The translations under genes were made by a program, and so were the position numbers. 64,000 nt of DNA from the NCBI RefSeq assembly GCF_013359725.1, contig NZ_JABFMW010000004.1, positions 1 through 64,000 of the forward strand. Reading direction: 5' to 3'. Each line of letters begins with the position of its first letter. The stretch's first letter is position 1. This stretch comes from Pseudarthrobacter sp. C4D7. Its GTDB lineage: Bacteria; Actinomycetota; Actinomycetes; Actinomycetales; Micrococcaceae. The notes below the pieces were generated by a model, which did no database searches, was not told the DNA's origin, and saw nothing but the letters and a program-made list of their open reading frames with translations. This document shows, in pieces, positions 8,344 to 16,091 of the stretch.

Positions 8344-8993
8344 GGCTGAGGTTCATCGTCACAGTCCTGATCGCATCGCTCTTGAGCGGTTGCGGCGTCA
8401 TCCCTGCTGCAGATCCAAAGGAAAAGGAAGCGATAGTGGCTAACGGCAACTCCCAGTTCACCCCGGAGGGCATCGATGCCATCAAGAGCAGCGGGAAGGC
8501 CTTTTTCGATTTCACCGAGCGGCCGATGGATATGTCTGCCCTGGGGTTTCCGGCGGGATCGGACGGGGCTTTGGTCGCGGCTGACTCCGGCAAGCTGATC
8601 AACGTCAGCATGACCACCCCCAACGGCGTGGTTGAGATGTCAACGGACACCATCCGCATCCGGCCCGGTGCTGACAACATGGTGGACCACGTGGATATCT
8701 TCGTCAATTACCCGGAGGCCCAGGACGCGAACCGGGAAATCAAGCGGGCCGCAGATGAACTGGGCTTCGTCATGCTGCAGGACGCCGAGCCCATCGACGC
8801 CGATTTCAAGGACGGCTCCGGCAAGGAGCAGTGGATTCCCGGGATGGGCAACAAAACGGGGACTGTCTTTTCCGCCGAGATTCTTTCCAACCACGACACC
8901 GGCCGGATGACGTTCGTCTACTCCGTGCAGCTTGCCGATAAGTACTACACCCCTGACGCTGAGGAAGGCATCGCGTCCACGGGCAGGCCGTAG
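8340..8993 (+). CDS. Putative lipoprotein coupled to the WXG100-like gene
   Basis: 217 residues. Signal peptide with lipobox LLSGC, so Cys18 is the predicted lipidated residue and the mature protein sits on the outer face of the membrane. The mature part is acidic and mixed (TPEGIDAIKSSGKAFFDFTERPMD...) and ends near YYTPDAEEGIAS; no catalytic motif is visible. The ATG overlaps the upstream TGA by 4 bp, so production is tied to the WXG100-like protein. An immunity or docking partner is possible, but this is inference from gene order only. Confidence 0.7.
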   Translation: MRLRFIVTVLIASLLSGCGVIPAADPKEKEAIVANGNSQFTPEGIDAIKSSGKAFFDFTERPMDMSALGFPAGSDGALVAADSGKLINVSMTTPNGVVEMSTDTIRIRPGADNMVDHVDIFVNYPEAQDANREIKRAADELGFVMLQDAEPIDADFKDGSGKEQWIPGMGNKTGTVFSAEILSNHDTGRMTFVYSVQLADKYYTPDAEEGIASTGRP

Positions 8994-9000
8994 GCCGTTC

Positions 9001-9456
9001 CTACACCGGCGGCCCCGCGTTGGACTTCAGGTTCTTCATGACCAGCGTCGACGTCAGCCGCTCCACCCCGGGCAGGGACGTGAGCTCGGTGTCGTAAAAG
9101 CGCTGGTAAGCCGGCAGGTCAGCGGCGATGATCTTTAGCAGGTAGTCCGGCGAACCGAAAAGGCGCTGCGCCTCGATGATGTTGGGATTCTCTGCCACCC
9201 GGGTTTCAAAGATTTCCATGGTGGACCTGTCCACCTGGCGGAGCGTGACAAAGACGATCGCTTCGAAACCCAGCCCCACGGCAGCGGGGTCAACGTCTGC
9301 CCTGTACCCGCGGATGACGCCGGACTGCTCCAGGTCCCGGAGCCGGCGGTGGCACGGAGCCACCGTGAGGCCCACCTTCGCGGCGAGAGCTGTGGCAGTC
9401 ATCCGGCCATCCTCCTGGAGGTGGCGCAAAATATTTCTGTCGATTCTATCCAGCAC
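9001..9456 (-). CDS. Lrp/AsnC-family regulator of the divergent LysE-type exporter
   Basis: 151 residues from the GTG at 9456, giving the usual Lrp opening LDRIDRNILRHLQEDGR followed by the HTH TATALAAKVGLTVAPCHRRLRDL and a RAM domain (GSPDYLLKIIAADLPAYQRFY). Longer in-frame extensions upstream have no family similarity and run into the exporter promoter. The divergent partner 107 bp away is a LysE/RhtB exporter, an arrangement seen for LysG- or Lrp-controlled amino acid efflux. The likely role is to induce export when an intracellular amino acid accumulates; the ligand is unknown. Confidence 0.85.
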   Translation of the reverse strand: MLDRIDRNILRHLQEDGRMTATALAAKVGLTVAPCHRRLRDLEQSGVIRGYRADVDPAAVGLGFEAIVFVTLRQVDRSTMEIFETRVAENPNIIEAQRLFGSPDYLLKIIAADLPAYQRFYDTELTSLPGVERLTSTLVMKNLKSNAGPPV

Positions 9457-9562
9457 GCAATAAACATACTGCGGGCGCCGCGAGGCGGGCGAAAACCGGA
9501 CAGCACTTTTGGTCGGATTCTTTCTATGGTTGCTCCTGAGAGCGTTTCGACAGGAGAAAACC

Positions 9563-10204
9563 ATGAATCCGCAGCTGTTCCTGGCCTTTTTGGTGGTGGC
9601 CGCCGCCCTGGCCTGCACGCCGGGAGTGGACTGGGCCTACACCATTTCCGCAGGCCTCCGGCAGCGCAGTTTCGTTCCCGCGGTGGCGGGGCTTTGCGGC
9701 GGCTACGTCCTGCACACGGCCCTGCTGGTGGCGGGCCTGGCTGCGGTGCTGGCCGGAATGCCCGGCGTGCTGGGCTGGATCACCCTGGCTGGTGCCGGAT
9801 ACCTGCTGTGGCTCGGCGTGGGTACCCTCCGGACATGGCGCGGTGCCAGCTTCAGTGCGGATGCCGCCGTCGGGCCGGGAACCCAGCTGCGCACCTTCCT
9901 GCAGGGGATGGGCACCAGCGGCATCAACCCCAAGGGCCTGCTCTTCTACGTGGCACTCATTCCGCAGTTCGTCAGCGCCGACGCATCGCTGCCGGTGCCG
10001 GTGCAGTCGGGGCTCCTGGGGATGACATTCGTGGCGCTGGCGGGCCTGGTCTACACGGTGGTGGCCCTGCTGTCCCGCACGCTGCTGCAGAGCAGGCCCG
10101 GCGCAGCGCGCTCGGTGACCCTGGCCAGCGGCATCATCATGGTGGCGCTGGGGACTGTCCTGCTCGGGGAGCAACTGCTGCCCTTCCTGGCCGGCCGGTC
10201 GTAG
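9563..10204 (+). CDS. LysE/RhtB-family amino acid exporter
   Basis: 213 residues with about six hydrophobic segments, typical of the LysE superfamily. The motif CTPGVDWAYTISAGLRQR near residues 17-34 corresponds to the family GPN-type loop between the first helices, and SGINPKGLLFYVALIPQFV is the second conserved loop. ACAGGAGAAAACC gives a good ribosome site before the ATG at 9563; the longer in-frame start at 9509 adds a poor extra stretch. It exports an amino acid or derivative from the cytoplasm. It is divergent from an Lrp gene that probably controls it and convergent with the gene that follows. Confidence 0.87.
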   Translation: MNPQLFLAFLVVAAALACTPGVDWAYTISAGLRQRSFVPAVAGLCGGYVLHTALLVAGLAAVLAGMPGVLGWITLAGAGYLLWLGVGTLRTWRGASFSADAAVGPGTQLRTFLQGMGTSGINPKGLLFYVALIPQFVSADASLPVPVQSGLLGMTFVALAGLVYTVVALLSRTLLQSRPGAARSVTLASGIIMVALGTVLLGEQLLPFLAGRS

Positions 10205-10216
10205 GCGGACCGGCCC

Positions 10217-11194
10217 CTAGTCCCCGCTGAGTTCCTTCCAGTCCTGCTCCCAGATCCGCCGCATCTCCTCGTCCTTGCGGATGGGTACGGGCGGCTCCAG
10301 CTCCCGCTGTGGTTCAGGGTCAACGCGCCGGCGTCCCCAGTCGCGTGGATTCAGCGAACGGCGGCTCGATTCCAGGACCAGCAGCGCCCGGTCCGTCAAC
10401 GCATCGTTGCGCAGCGCAAGATGCGTCTTGCGGCGGCGCAGAACCTCGGCAACCGCCTGGTGGGCCGCGTCCAGCCGGCCTTCCCTGCGGAGGGCGCGGC
10501 CCCGGACCAGCAGAAGGGCAGCGGAGAGGTCATCCGCGTTCAGCAGGCCCTCCGTCCAGTCGATGACTGTGCGGCTTCGGCCCAGGCTGAGGGCAAGGGA
10601 GCAGCGCGCCAGCGCCAGGGGTAGCGACGGCGGCAGCCCGGCGAGGGCGTCGAGCGCCGCTTCCGTGCGGCCCGTCTCGCGCAACGAGTGCGCCAGGGCA
10701 AGGAACACCGATTCCTCGCTGAAGAGCACCGGAATCTCCACCCGTTCGGCCAGCTCGATCCGGCTGACGATCCTGGTGAGGTAGGTGGAGGAGTACCGGT
10801 TGGCCTCATCGTCATTCCTGGTGCTCAGCCCGCGCTGGAGGAGCTCGGACGCACGGAGATAGCCGCCGTGCTTGTACACCAGCAGCCCGGCCATCAGGTA
10901 GCATAGGCCGGCCCATCCCGGGTAGGCGCGGGCCAGGGTGATCAGGCGTTCGGGTTCGCGGCTGGTGAAGACGGCGTCGTGGACCGCCTTGGCAGGCTTG
11001 GGGAGCAGCCGTTTGAGCCGGGGGACCTCACCGTCGATGGACAGCAGCGCCGGGTTGCGTCCGCCCAGGACGCCGGTGAGCATGCCGCCCACTCCCCCGG
11101 CGAGATCATGGACGGGGGTGCGCAGCTGTGCCTGCCCGAAGGGGGTGAGGTCGCGGCTGTCCCAGTAGATCGGTGCAGTCTCCCCGGCGCTCAT
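10217..11194 (-). CDS. Hypothetical protein with tetratricopeptide-like helical repeats
   Basis: 325 residues. The central and C-terminal parts (for example YLMAGLLVYKHGGYLRASELLQRGLS, ESVFLALAHSLRETGRTEAALDAL, SAALLLVRGRALRREGRLDAAHQAVAEVLRRR) look like TPR helix pairs, suggesting a protein-protein interaction scaffold. There is no signal peptide and no enzyme motif. The C-terminal tail is very basic and acidic mixed (RRRVDPEPQRELEPP). Only AAGG precedes the ATG. It is convergent with the exporter (12-bp gap) and 46 bp downstream of the DUF456 gene on the same strand, so the two may be cotranscribed. Function unknown. Confidence 0.65.
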   Translation of the reverse strand: MSAGETAPIYWDSRDLTPFGQAQLRTPVHDLAGGVGGMLTGVLGGRNPALLSIDGEVPRLKRLLPKPAKAVHDAVFTSREPERLITLARAYPGWAGLCYLMAGLLVYKHGGYLRASELLQRGLSTRNDDEANRYSSTYLTRIVSRIELAERVEIPVLFSEESVFLALAHSLRETGRTEAALDALAGLPPSLPLALARCSLALSLGRSRTVIDWTEGLLNADDLSAALLLVRGRALRREGRLDAAHQAVAEVLRRRKTHLALRNDALTDRALLVLESSRRSLNPRDWGRRRVDPEPQRELEPPVPIRKDEEMRRIWEQDWKELSGD

Positions 11195-11240
11195 CCTTAA
11201 ATGCTAACCGCGGGTTTGAGGGCCCGCGCCCGAAGCAGCC

Positions 11241-11747
11241 TTACCACCCGGTGGCGGCGGCTATCCATACGCCGATCACCCAGGTGCTGGCGGCCAGGCA
11301 GGCAAGCCCGAATTCGGCGAGCATGCCCAGTCCGGTTGCCTTGAGGGCCGCCCAGCTGGACTTTGACGCGGCTGAGATGTTCCGGGTGCGCAGGAATTCA
11401 CTGGCCAGCAGCCCGGCGGCGAAGCCTACGAAGAGTCCCACCACGGGAATGATGAACATCCCCGCCACACCGGCCACCAGGGCCACCACCACGCTGCGGC
11501 TGGGAATGGCGTGTTGTTTGAGCTTCCGGCCGGTGAGGACCGCCCCTGCGGTCATCCCGGCCGCGACGAAGACCATGGCCACCGCGAACACCACCCAGCC
11601 CGCCGTTCCTGCGCCGCCCCAGATGGCCCACGCCAGCAGGCTCACGCCGATCAGCACGCTCCCGGGCAGGACAGGAATGATGGTGCCGGCCACCCCCACC
11701 AGGATCGCCAGGCCGCACAGGATGGTCACCACGGTTTCGGAGGTCAT
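11241..11747 (-). CDS. DUF456-family membrane protein
   Basis: 168 residues from the ATG at 11747. Four to five hydrophobic segments occur: VVTILCGLAILVGVAGTIIPVLPG, VLIGVSLLAWAIWGG, VVFAVAMVFVAAGMTAGAVL, VVVALVAGVAGMFIIPVVGLFVGF, and a C-terminal helix. The GTIIPVLPG motif and the glycine-rich IPVVGLFVGFAAGLLASEF stretch are typical of DUF456, a family of unknown function. A longer in-frame start would run into the terminator hairpin at 11787-11827, so the 11747 start is favoured. It is probably transcribed with the TPR-like gene downstream. Confidence 0.75.
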   Translation of the reverse strand: MTSETVVTILCGLAILVGVAGTIIPVLPGSVLIGVSLLAWAIWGGAGTAGWVVFAVAMVFVAAGMTAGAVLTGRKLKQHAIPSRSVVVALVAGVAGMFIIPVVGLFVGFAAGLLASEFLRTRNISAASKSSWAALKATGLGMLAEFGLACLAASTWVIGVWIAAATGW

Positions 11748-11786
11748 GCTGCCCAGTCTAGGGGCCGGGTTCAGCGCGTTAACGCC

Positions 11787-11827
11787 CGACGGCGGTGCCT
11801 CCTTCCGGGAAGGAGGCACCGCCGTCG
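11787..11827 (-). terminator. Perfect 18-bp stem terminator of the malic enzyme gene
   Basis: Arms 11787-11804 and 11810-11827 are exactly complementary with a 5-nt loop. It lies 22 bp beyond the malic enzyme stop and upstream of the DUF456 start, separating the two transcription units. No T run follows on the minus strand, as is common in high-GC actinobacteria. Confidence 0.85.
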
Positions 11828-11849
11828 TGGTCTCCGAAAGGACCGAGTC

Positions 11850-13049
11850 CTACTCCGCTTCGACCGCGGCGGCCACGGCGGCGGTGACGGCCGGGGCCAC
11901 TCGCGGGTCCAGCGGGCTGGGCACGATGTAGTCGGCCGAGAGGTCCTCTTCGGCGAGCTCGGCGATGGCGCGGGCCGCGGCGAGCTTCATGGCAGGGGTG
12001 ATGCGGCGGGCACCGGCGTCGAGGGCACCGCGGAAGATGCCGGGGAACGCCAGGACGTTGTTGATCTGGTTGGGGAAGTCGCTGCGGCCCGTGGCGACGA
12101 CGGCGGCGTACTTCACGGCAACCTCGGGGAGGACTTCGGGGTCCGGGTTGGACAGCGCGAACACAATGGCGTCCTTGTTCATGGTGGCCAGGTGGGCCTC
12201 GTCCAGCTTCGAGGAGGAGACGCCGATGAAGACGTCGGCGCCGGCCAGTGCCTCGGCGGGGCCGCCGGTGATGCCGCGGGGGTTGCTGCGGCCGGCAATG
12301 TCCGCCTTCTTGCCCTCGGGGCTGGCGGCAAGGTCGGCGCGGTTGCTGTTGATGATGCCCCGGGAATCGAGCAGGACCACGTCGGTGATGCCGGCGGCGA
12401 GCAGGATTTCCGCGACGGCGATGCCTGCCGCGCCTGCACCGGACACCACCACCTTCAGGTCTTCAAGGCCCCGGCCGGTCACCTTCGCGGCATTGGTCAG
12501 GGCAGCAAGGGCCACCACGGCGGTGCCGTGCTGGTCGTCGTGCATCACCGGGCAATCCAAGGCTTCGATGAGCTTTTCCTCAAGCTCGAAGCAGCGCGGC
12601 GCCGAAATGTCTTCAAGGTTCACGGCGCCGAAGCTGGGACGCAGGCGGACCAGGGTTTCCACGATCTCGTCCACGTCGGTGGTGTTGAGGACCAGCGGGA
12701 TCGAATCCAGGTCGCCAAAGGTCTTGAACAGCGCGGACTTGCCCTCCATGACGGGCAGCGAGGCGCTGGCGCCGATGTTGCCCAGGCCCAGGACGGCAGT
12801 GCCGTCGCTGACCACGACCACCAGGCGTTCAGCCCAGGTCAGCGTGCGGGCCAGTTCCGGCCTGGCATGGATGGCGCGGCTGACCTCAGCAACACCCGGC
12901 GTGTAGGCGATGGACAGATCCCGCTTGTTGGACAGCGGAACGGTGCTGGTGACGGACAGCTTTCCACCCTGGTGGGCGCTGAAGATCTCGTCTTCGGTCA
13001 GGGCCGTGGCAGCTGAATTGTCGGTGGCGGTGATTGCGTCAATGGACAC
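11850..13049 (-). CDS. NAD(P)-dependent malic enzyme
   Basis: 399 residues, the size of the short bacterial malic enzymes (about 390-430). It oxidatively decarboxylates malate to pyruvate, linking the TCA cycle to pyruvate pools. Features: SIAYTPGVAEVSRAI (tyrosine region of the N-terminal domain), VVVVSDGTAVLGLGNIGASASLPVMEGK, the metal-site acidic stretch in CFELEEKLIEALDCPVMHDDQHGTA, and the nucleotide-binding VVSGAGAAGIAVAEILLAAG. The GTG at 13049 was chosen because AGGAGA lies 9 bp upstream. The 290-bp 5' gap carries a TGGTCTAGACCA palindrome. It ends at a perfect 18-bp hairpin. Confidence 0.9.
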   Translation of the reverse strand: MSIDAITATDNSAATALTEDEIFSAHQGGKLSVTSTVPLSNKRDLSIAYTPGVAEVSRAIHARPELARTLTWAERLVVVVSDGTAVLGLGNIGASASLPVMEGKSALFKTFGDLDSIPLVLNTTDVDEIVETLVRLRPSFGAVNLEDISAPRCFELEEKLIEALDCPVMHDDQHGTAVVALAALTNAAKVTGRGLEDLKVVVSGAGAAGIAVAEILLAAGITDVVLLDSRGIINSNRADLAASPEGKKADIAGRSNPRGITGGPAEALAGADVFIGVSSSKLDEAHLATMNKDAIVFALSNPDPEVLPEVAVKYAAVVATGRSDFPNQINNVLAFPGIFRGALDAGARRITPAMKLAAARAIAELAEEDLSADYIVPSPLDPRVAPAVTAAVAAAVEAE

Positions 13050-13326
13050 GTCGTTGTCTCCTGGTGCTTGCCGTGGGCGCACGGCACATGGGGCTGGAGT
13101 CCGGAAGCCGGGTCCAGCAGGGAAAAGTAGTGCGACAGGAAACCCAGGGGTGTCGGGTCCGAGGGAACGCCGGGGATGTTTCCGCCCTGCCGCTCCGGTG
13201 CCTCCATGGTAAGTGGCTGCACGGAGGCGTTGGCGCGCCTCTTGACAGACTGATACGACGCCAAAACGTTTTATCGCACTAAAAAGTGGCCCGCATCACG
13301 TAATTATGGCGGATTTAATCAGTCTT

Positions 13327-13338
13327 TGGTCTAGACCA
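13327..13338. promoter_or_regulatory. DasR/NagR-type (dre-like) palindrome upstream of malic enzyme
   Basis: TGGTCTAGACCA is a perfect 12-bp palindrome and equals the core of the DasR-responsive element described for the GntR/HutC regulators of N-acetylglucosamine use in Streptomyces. It lies about 278 bp upstream of the malic enzyme GTG, just past the stop of the TetR gene. The rest of the gap (13050-13326) includes an A/T-rich stretch (TTTTATCGCACTAAAAAGT) that could be a promoter; no further gene is seen there. Confidence 0.5.
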
Positions 13339-13339
13339 G

Positions 13340-13954
13340 TTACGCCGATCGACCCACTGTTAACCCGGACTCCGCGTTGGAGGACAGCCGCCCGCAGGCC
13401 TTCTTGAGGTCTTCCTCGGCTTCGAACAGCGATAGCCTGCGGTTGCGGACGGACTGGACCAGACCAGTGACCGTAAGGAGCAGTACCCTCGCACCCACGG
13501 CGTCACCGCAGACGCCGGCCACGAGCTTTTCGCTGAGTGCGTCGATCTCCCTGAGGAGCTCGGTGGTGTCCTTTTCCGGCAGGTACACGCTCCGGCTGAG
13601 GCACTGCTCCACGGCGGGCTGCATGACGCGCATATGGAAAATTTCCATCAGCAGGCCGGAGAGGGCACGGCCGCGGAAGCGCTGGGACGAGCCCCGGGAG
13701 CCCGCCTGCAGTTCGTCCAGCTGATGGCGGTACAGCGCCAGCATCAGATGGGTGGGGGATGGAAAGTACCGGTAGAGCGTGCCCAGGGGGACGTCTGCCT
13801 TTTCCGCGATCTGGGCGGGGTCCACGGCTTCAAGCCCAGTACGGGCAAAGCCGGCGGCGGTATCGAGGATCCGTGCGTAGCGGATTCGCTGGCGTGGAGC
13901 GGAAGGCCTGGCGGCCATGGGCGGATGATCTGAAAGAGTCTCGGGCATCAGCAT
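13340..13954 (-). CDS. TetR-family transcriptional regulator
   Basis: 204 residues. N-terminal TetR DNA-binding domain: RIRYARILDTAAGFARTGLEAVDPAQIAEKADVPLGTLYRYFPSPTHLMLAL, followed by a divergent helical ligand domain (MEIFHMRVMQPAVEQCLSRSVYLPEKDTTELL). This layout resembles the KstR-like TetR group, though I would not assign a ligand. Several in-frame starts are possible (ATG 13954, 13948, 13918); none has a strong ribosome site. The upstream gap holds the dyad GGCACA-N4-TGTGCC. The neighbours are malic enzyme downstream and an MFS gene upstream on the same strand. Confidence 0.85.
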   Translation of the reverse strand: MLMPETLSDHPPMAARPSAPRQRIRYARILDTAAGFARTGLEAVDPAQIAEKADVPLGTLYRYFPSPTHLMLALYRHQLDELQAGSRGSSQRFRGRALSGLLMEIFHMRVMQPAVEQCLSRSVYLPEKDTTELLREIDALSEKLVAGVCGDAVGARVLLLTVTGLVQSVRNRRLSLFEAEEDLKKACGRLSSNAESGLTVGRSA

Positions 13955-14031
13955 TCCGGGGTTGTGTCGTAGGGACTGCGGCCAGGAGCGCCCCCACTTC
14001 CGTACCGCCCTGCAGCCCGGTTCAACTATAC

Positions 14032-14047
14032 GGCACAGCAGTGTGCC
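14032..14047. promoter_or_regulatory. Candidate operator for the TetR gene
   Basis: GGCACA-GCAG-TGTGCC forms a 6-bp inverted repeat, 16 bp in total, in the gap upstream of the TetR start and downstream of the MFS stop. An ACTATA stretch directly beside it may be part of a promoter. Size and placement fit TetR autoregulation; binding is inferred. Confidence 0.35.
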
Positions 14048-14085
14048 CTAATTGGTCAGTGGCCTTATCTTCAGGGGCCGCAGGG

Positions 14086-15363
14086 TCAGTCGACGCCCTT
14101 GATATTGACCACGAAGACGGCGCCCAGCAGTCCGATGACCGCGGCGGTGGTGAACAGGGTGCCGTACCCTCCGAATTTCGTCACCGCGAGGTAAGCCAGA
14201 CCCGTGGCGAACACCTGCGGCAGCGAGGCAGCCACGTTGATGACCCCCATGTCCTTGCCGCGGTCCGCGGCCTGCGGGAGCACCTGCGTCAGCAGGGCAA
14301 AGTCAACGGCCTGGTAGGCGCCGAAACCGATGCCCAGGATTCCGGCCCCAATCAGGGCGCCGGTCCACACGGGGAAAAGCGCCATGGTGAGACCTGCCAT
14401 GGCGATCATGGCGGAGGACGCGATCACGAATGGCTTGCGCCTACCCACCCGATCGCTCCACGGCCCCGCGATCACCGCAGTGATCATCACCAACACCGCA
14501 TAAATGCCGGTCAGGGTCAGGACCCCCAGCGCCGGGTTCTCATGCTTGATGACGTCCGTGAGGAAAAAGATCAGGTACACAATGGTCAGCTGGTTGCAGA
14601 CGTTCACCAGGAAGCGGGTGAGCCACGCCCAGGCGAAGTCCGGGTGGCGGACGGGGCTGATCCAGAAGCCGCGGAGGAAATGGCCCCACGAGAATGGCGG
14701 GCGCAGCTCCCTGGGCAGCGGCGGGTCGTTCCGGTGGAACAGGTACGGCAGCACAGATAACAGCAGCGCTGCCGCGCACATGGCGTATCCCACCATGAAG
14801 TTCCCCGAAACCACCGCCCCGAAGACCGCGCCGAGGAGGATCCCCGACGTCTGGCCCAGGGCCGCCAGTCCTCCCACGCCGCCCCGCTGCAGCACCGGCA
14901 CGCGGTCCGGAATAGCGGCGGTAATGGCGGCATAGGCCGCGTTGGCGCCCAGCTGGACCAGGCACCAGAACAGCACCATCAGGGCAACAGCCGTGGCCCC
15001 GGACAATGCAAGCAACGCCGCCGTGGCAAGGATGGCACCTGCCAGAACCCAGGGGGAACGCCGGCCGAACCCCGAGACCGTCCTGTCGGACAGCGCACCG
15101 AAGAGCGGATTGGCAACCAGGGACACGGCGGCCCCGCACCCAAGCACGAGGGAGGCGATGGCTTCCTTGTTTGCTTCGTCGATGCCAATGGCCTGCTGGG
15201 CGATGAAGATGTTGATGGGTCCGAAGAACGCGGCGTTGATGCCAACGTTGACCAGCACCAGCCCGGTGACCCAGCGCGCGGTGACCTTCTGTGTCGGTTC
15301 GGCGAGCGCCGCAGTCGTGGCCCGCGGAAGGTCCGGCGGGACCGGCGTGTTGGACAGACTCAT
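14086..15363 (-). CDS. MFS transporter (SLC45/GPH-like)
   Basis: 425 residues with about 12 hydrophobic segments. The loop DRTVSGFGRRSPWVLAGA between helices 2 and 3 and the DRVGRRKPFVIAS loop after helix 8 are MFS signatures; the RTxxGFGRRxPW form is common in sugar-related MFS carriers of actinobacteria. The start at 15363 follows GGGGGAACAAGAT; an in-frame extension to 15465 is not supported by a ribosome site. The substrate is unknown; sugar or polyol is a reasonable guess. It is divergent from the RraA-like gene with a 123-bp gap. Confidence 0.82.
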   Translation of the reverse strand: MSLSNTPVPPDLPRATTAALAEPTQKVTARWVTGLVLVNVGINAAFFGPINIFIAQQAIGIDEANKEAIASLVLGCGAAVSLVANPLFGALSDRTVSGFGRRSPWVLAGAILATAALLALSGATAVALMVLFWCLVQLGANAAYAAITAAIPDRVPVLQRGGVGGLAALGQTSGILLGAVFGAVVSGNFMVGYAMCAAALLLSVLPYLFHRNDPPLPRELRPPFSWGHFLRGFWISPVRHPDFAWAWLTRFLVNVCNQLTIVYLIFFLTDVIKHENPALGVLTLTGIYAVLVMITAVIAGPWSDRVGRRKPFVIASSAMIAMAGLTMALFPVWTGALIGAGILGIGFGAYQAVDFALLTQVLPQAADRGKDMGVINVAASLPQVFATGLAYLAVTKFGGYGTLFTTAAVIGLLGAVFVVNIKGVD

Positions 15364-15486
15364 ATCTTGTTCCCCCGGGCAGGTGCTGATGCTGGAAATC
15401 AGACTATCGTGGGCCTTGCCCGGCGTCTGTGCCGCACGCGGGCGGGATTTGCCCGTGCGGTGCACCGAGGCTCAAAGGAGAACCAC

Positions 15487-15972
15487 ATGACTGCTGCTTC
15501 CACCCCTGCGGTGAACACCGCCGACCTCTATGACGAGCGCGGCGACGACCTGGCATCGGTGTCCCTGCAGTTCCAGTCCCTGGGCGGCCGGTCCCATTTC
15601 AGCGGCCCGGTCCGGACCATCCGCTGCTTCCAGGACAACGCCTTGGTGAAGTCCACCCTCGGGTCGCCGGGAAACGGTGCGGTGCTGGTGGTGGACGGCG
15701 GCGGCTCGCTGGGCACTGCCCTGATGGGGGACATGATCGCCGAGAGCGCCGTGGCGAACGGCTGGGCCGGCGTCGTGATCCACGGCGCCATCCGCGACCG
15801 GCTGGCGATCGCAGACCTGGACCTCGGCGTCAAGGCGCTCGGCAGCAACCCCCGGAAGAGCCAGAAGGCCGGCGCAGGCGAGGTTGACGTGGACGTGGTC
15901 ATCGACGGCGTGACCTTCCGCCCCGGCGCCACCGTCTGGTGCGATCCCGACGGCATCCTGGTGGAGCCCTAG
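15487..15972 (+). CDS. rraA: RraA-family protein (4-hydroxy-4-methyl-2-oxoglutarate aldolase-like)
   Basis: 161 residues, exactly the RraA size. Conserved pieces: TADLYDERGD, FSGPVRTIRCFQDN, VVDGGGSLGTALMGDMIAE, GVVIHGAIRDR and VWCDPDGILV. Family members act either as inhibitors of RNase E or as class II aldolases cleaving 4-hydroxy-4-methyl-2-oxoglutarate or oxaloacetate; the GD...R-D residue set seen here (GDMIAE..GAIRD) is what the aldolase needs. AAAGGAG lies 7 bp before the ATG. It sits alone between divergent MFS genes, so its role cannot be read from context. Confidence 0.85.
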   Translation: MTAASTPAVNTADLYDERGDDLASVSLQFQSLGGRSHFSGPVRTIRCFQDNALVKSTLGSPGNGAVLVVDGGGSLGTALMGDMIAESAVANGWAGVVIHGAIRDRLAIADLDLGVKALGSNPRKSQKAGAGEVDVDVVIDGVTFRPGATVWCDPDGILVEP

Positions 15973-16034
15973 GCCACGCCGGGCCGGCGCCCAGCCAACA
16001 CACAACGCGTGGTGGGAATAGAAAGACCCGGTAA

Positions 16035-16057
16035 GATAGTTACTGAAAGCAACTATC
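16035..16057. promoter_or_regulatory. Candidate operator upstream of the DHA2 MFS gene
   Basis: GATAGTT at 16035-16041 and AACTATC at 16051-16057 form a 7-bp inverted repeat with a 9-bp spacer, about 35 bp before the MFS start. This half-site geometry is typical of MarR- or TetR-type drug-efflux control. No cognate regulator gene is adjacent. Confidence 0.45.
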
Positions 16058-16091
16058 GCTGCTTATATCCTTTTCTTCCCTTGGAGCACCC

